Source: Eubacteriales bacterium
Lineage (GTDB): Bacteria; Bacillota_A; Clostridia; Lachnospirales; Lachnospiraceae
Reading direction: 5' to 3'
NCBI GenBank assembly: GCA_030533315.1
Contig: JAUNJL010000091.1
Span: 1 to 7,777 of the forward strand
DNA length: 7,777 nucleotides
Positions 7,352-7,777 of the stretch are shown here, in pieces; the first letter of the stretch is position 1, and every line of letters begins with the position of its first letter. The notes beneath the pieces were generated by a model. It saw only the letters and a program-made list of their open reading frames with translations. It searched no databases and was not told where the DNA came from. A program made the position numbers and the translations under genes.

Positions 7352-7388
7352 GGGAAAAGAGGGTGGGGAGAAAAGGGGGGAAGAGGGG
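7352..7388 (+). other. G-rich polypurine tract, candidate G-quadruplex
   Basis: On the plus strand five G-tracts (7352-7354, 7361-7363, 7365-7368, 7375-7380, 7385-7388) are joined by loops of 6, 1, 6 and 4 bases, satisfying the usual G3+N1-7 rule. Only one base of the 37 is a pyrimidine. It lies between the tRNA-Leu 3' end and the carA promoter. The whole stretch 7320-7460 is low-complexity purine-rich DNA without a believable gene. Confidence 0.55.
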
Positions 7389-7449
7389 TCTTTTGATAAA
7401 AAAGAGGGGAATGAAACGTGTTTTGAAAAAATTAGGAGATAAAAGGGAT

Positions 7450-7460
7450 AAAAAAAGAAA
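7450..7460 (-). terminator. T-rich tract directly after tRNA-Leu, possible termination region
   Basis: Directly after the discriminator base the minus strand reads T-rich with one C in eleven bases. No separate hairpin precedes it, though the tRNA T-arm and acceptor fold is close. It may end the tRNA transcript and give the short U-trailer expected for a tRNA that lacks an encoded CCA. Confidence 0.35.
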
Positions 7461-7544
7461 TGCAGGAGATGGGACTTGAACCCACACGATCTTGCGACCA
7501 CAGGCACCTGAAGCCTGCGCGTCTGCCAATTCCGCCACTCCTGC
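7461..7544 (-). tRNA. tRNA-Leu, anticodon CAG
   Basis: All 84 bases fold as a class II tRNA. The acceptor stem GCAGGAG (7544-7538) pairs with CTCCTGC (7468-7462) and the discriminator is A at 7461. The D arm is GCG/CGC with the usual GG in its loop. The anticodon stem CAGGC/GCCTG encloses loop TTCAGGT (7512-7506), giving anticodon CAG at 7510-7508 with G at position 37. The long variable arm has a GGTC/GATC stem and GCAA loop, and the T arm is GTGGG/CCCAT with loop TTCAAGT. A long variable arm with discriminator A and this anticodon identifies leucine and reading of CUG. The 3' CCA is not encoded and must be added enzymatically. Short open frames crossing this gene are artefacts. Confidence 0.97.
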
Positions 7545-7574
7545 ATTTACGGCCGCTCTTGCGACTGCTTGATT

Positions 7575-7603
7575 ATAATAACCTATTCTGAGCCAAAAGT
7601 CAA
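7575..7603 (-). promoter_or_regulatory. promoter of tRNA-Leu
   Basis: On the minus strand TTGACT (7603-7598) and TATTAT (7580-7575) are separated by exactly 17 bp, a strong sigma-A-type promoter. A/T tracts at about 7608-7641 just upstream could act as an UP element, which fits a stable RNA gene. The start would be near 7568, giving a 5' leader of about 24 nt removed by RNase P. Confidence 0.8.
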
Positions 7604-7634
7604 CATGATTTTTTTATATTTTAAAAAAATTTTC

Positions 7635-7659
7635 AAAAAAAGCGGCAATTTGGATTGCC
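7635..7659 (-). terminator. intrinsic terminator of an upstream transcript
   Basis: On the minus strand GGCAAT (7659-7654) and ATTGCC (7649-7644) form a 6-bp stem with a 4-nt CCAA loop, followed after two bases by seven Ts (7641-7635). It ends a transcript arriving from the right edge, before the tRNA promoter. The T-run overlaps the A/T-rich DNA upstream of that promoter. Confidence 0.7.
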
Positions 7660-7678
7660 ACAGGGAATAAAGAGATGG

Positions 7679-7777
7679 CCCCGGTGCGGGGTTGGTGGAA
7701 GTGCTACCGTTTACCACCGGAGGGTTGCGAGGGGGAAGGCGCTCAAAGTTGCGAAGCCCGCTTTCCCCCTCGCGCTC
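7679..7777. other. GC-rich non-coding block with successive potential stem-loops
   Basis: Three inverted repeats occur in a row: CCCCG/CGGGG (7679-7691, 3-nt loop), GGTGG/CCACC (7694-7718, 15-nt loop) and a 15-bp pair with one mismatch (7727-7741 with 7759-7773, 17-nt loop). The hexamer TTGCGA occurs twice (7725-7730 and 7749-7754), the second overlapping GCGAAGC (7751-7757), a sequence known to form a very stable small DNA hairpin. I do not recognise an RNA family, an insertion sequence end or a protein here. It precedes the 7635-7659 terminator on the minus strand. It could be a 3' UTR, a small RNA or a dispersed intergenic palindromic repeat, and it may continue past the window. Confidence 0.5.

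Noticed and set aside
7295..7546. Two minus-strand frames of 75-83 codons starting in the tRNA
   Set aside because: Their N-termini are translated tRNA-Leu sequence and the rest is low-complexity pyrimidine-rich DNA. Such frames are a common annotation artefact.
7675..7777. Plus-strand frame open to the right edge starting at ATG 7675
   Set aside because: It has no good ribosome binding site, lies over the inverted repeats and opposes the direction of every other gene. The product resembles nothing recognised.
7583..7777. Minus-strand frame open from the right edge to a TAG near 7583
   Set aside because: It would run through the intrinsic terminator and the tRNA promoter, and its translation is Pro/Ser/Lys-rich without protein-like character.

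Overview
The window looks like chromosomal DNA from a GC-rich member of the Clostridia. A Lachnospiraceae-type gut bacterium is the likeliest host. This is an inference from the Clostridia-like sequence of GlpK, UppP and CarAB, strong G/C preference at third codon positions, AT-rich intergenic regions with sigma-A-type promoters, AGGAGG-type ribosome binding sites and a tRNA gene without an encoded CCA. No 16S or other species marker is present.

Everything supported as a gene lies on the minus strand, so transcription runs from the right edge to the left. From right to left: (a) 7777-7635, a GC-rich stretch of potential stem-loops ending in a good intrinsic terminator, probably the 3' UTR of a gene outside the window or a small RNA; (b) tRNA-Leu(CAG), 7544-7461, with its own promoter and A/T-rich upstream tracts; (c) a 269-bp gap with a five-tract G-quadruplex candidate and the carA promoter; (d) carA-carB, overlapping by 14 nt, encoding carbamoyl-phosphate synthetase; (e) a 120-bp gap with a promoter and a perfect 10-bp hairpin; (f) uppP and, 45 bp on, glpK, probably one transcript; (g) a 126-bp gap with a weak promoter and a hairpin; (h) the start of a Thr/Pro-rich lipoprotein gene that runs off the left edge.

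CarA releases ammonia from glutamine and CarB turns it, with bicarbonate and two ATP, into carbamoyl phosphate for pyrimidines and arginine. No other pyr or arg gene is adjacent. UppP recycles the undecaprenyl carrier for cell-wall synthesis. GlpK phosphorylates glycerol, but no glpF, glpD or glpO is visible. The uppP-glpK pairing looks like plain co-transcription; a loose common theme (envelope and lipid precursors) is speculation.

The coding content is conserved housekeeping. I found no convincing new protein system. The least explained part is the structured non-coding block at the right edge; the hairpin at the start of the predicted uppP transcript, the two G-quadruplex candidates and some regulatory-site substitutions in GlpK and CarB are secondary points.
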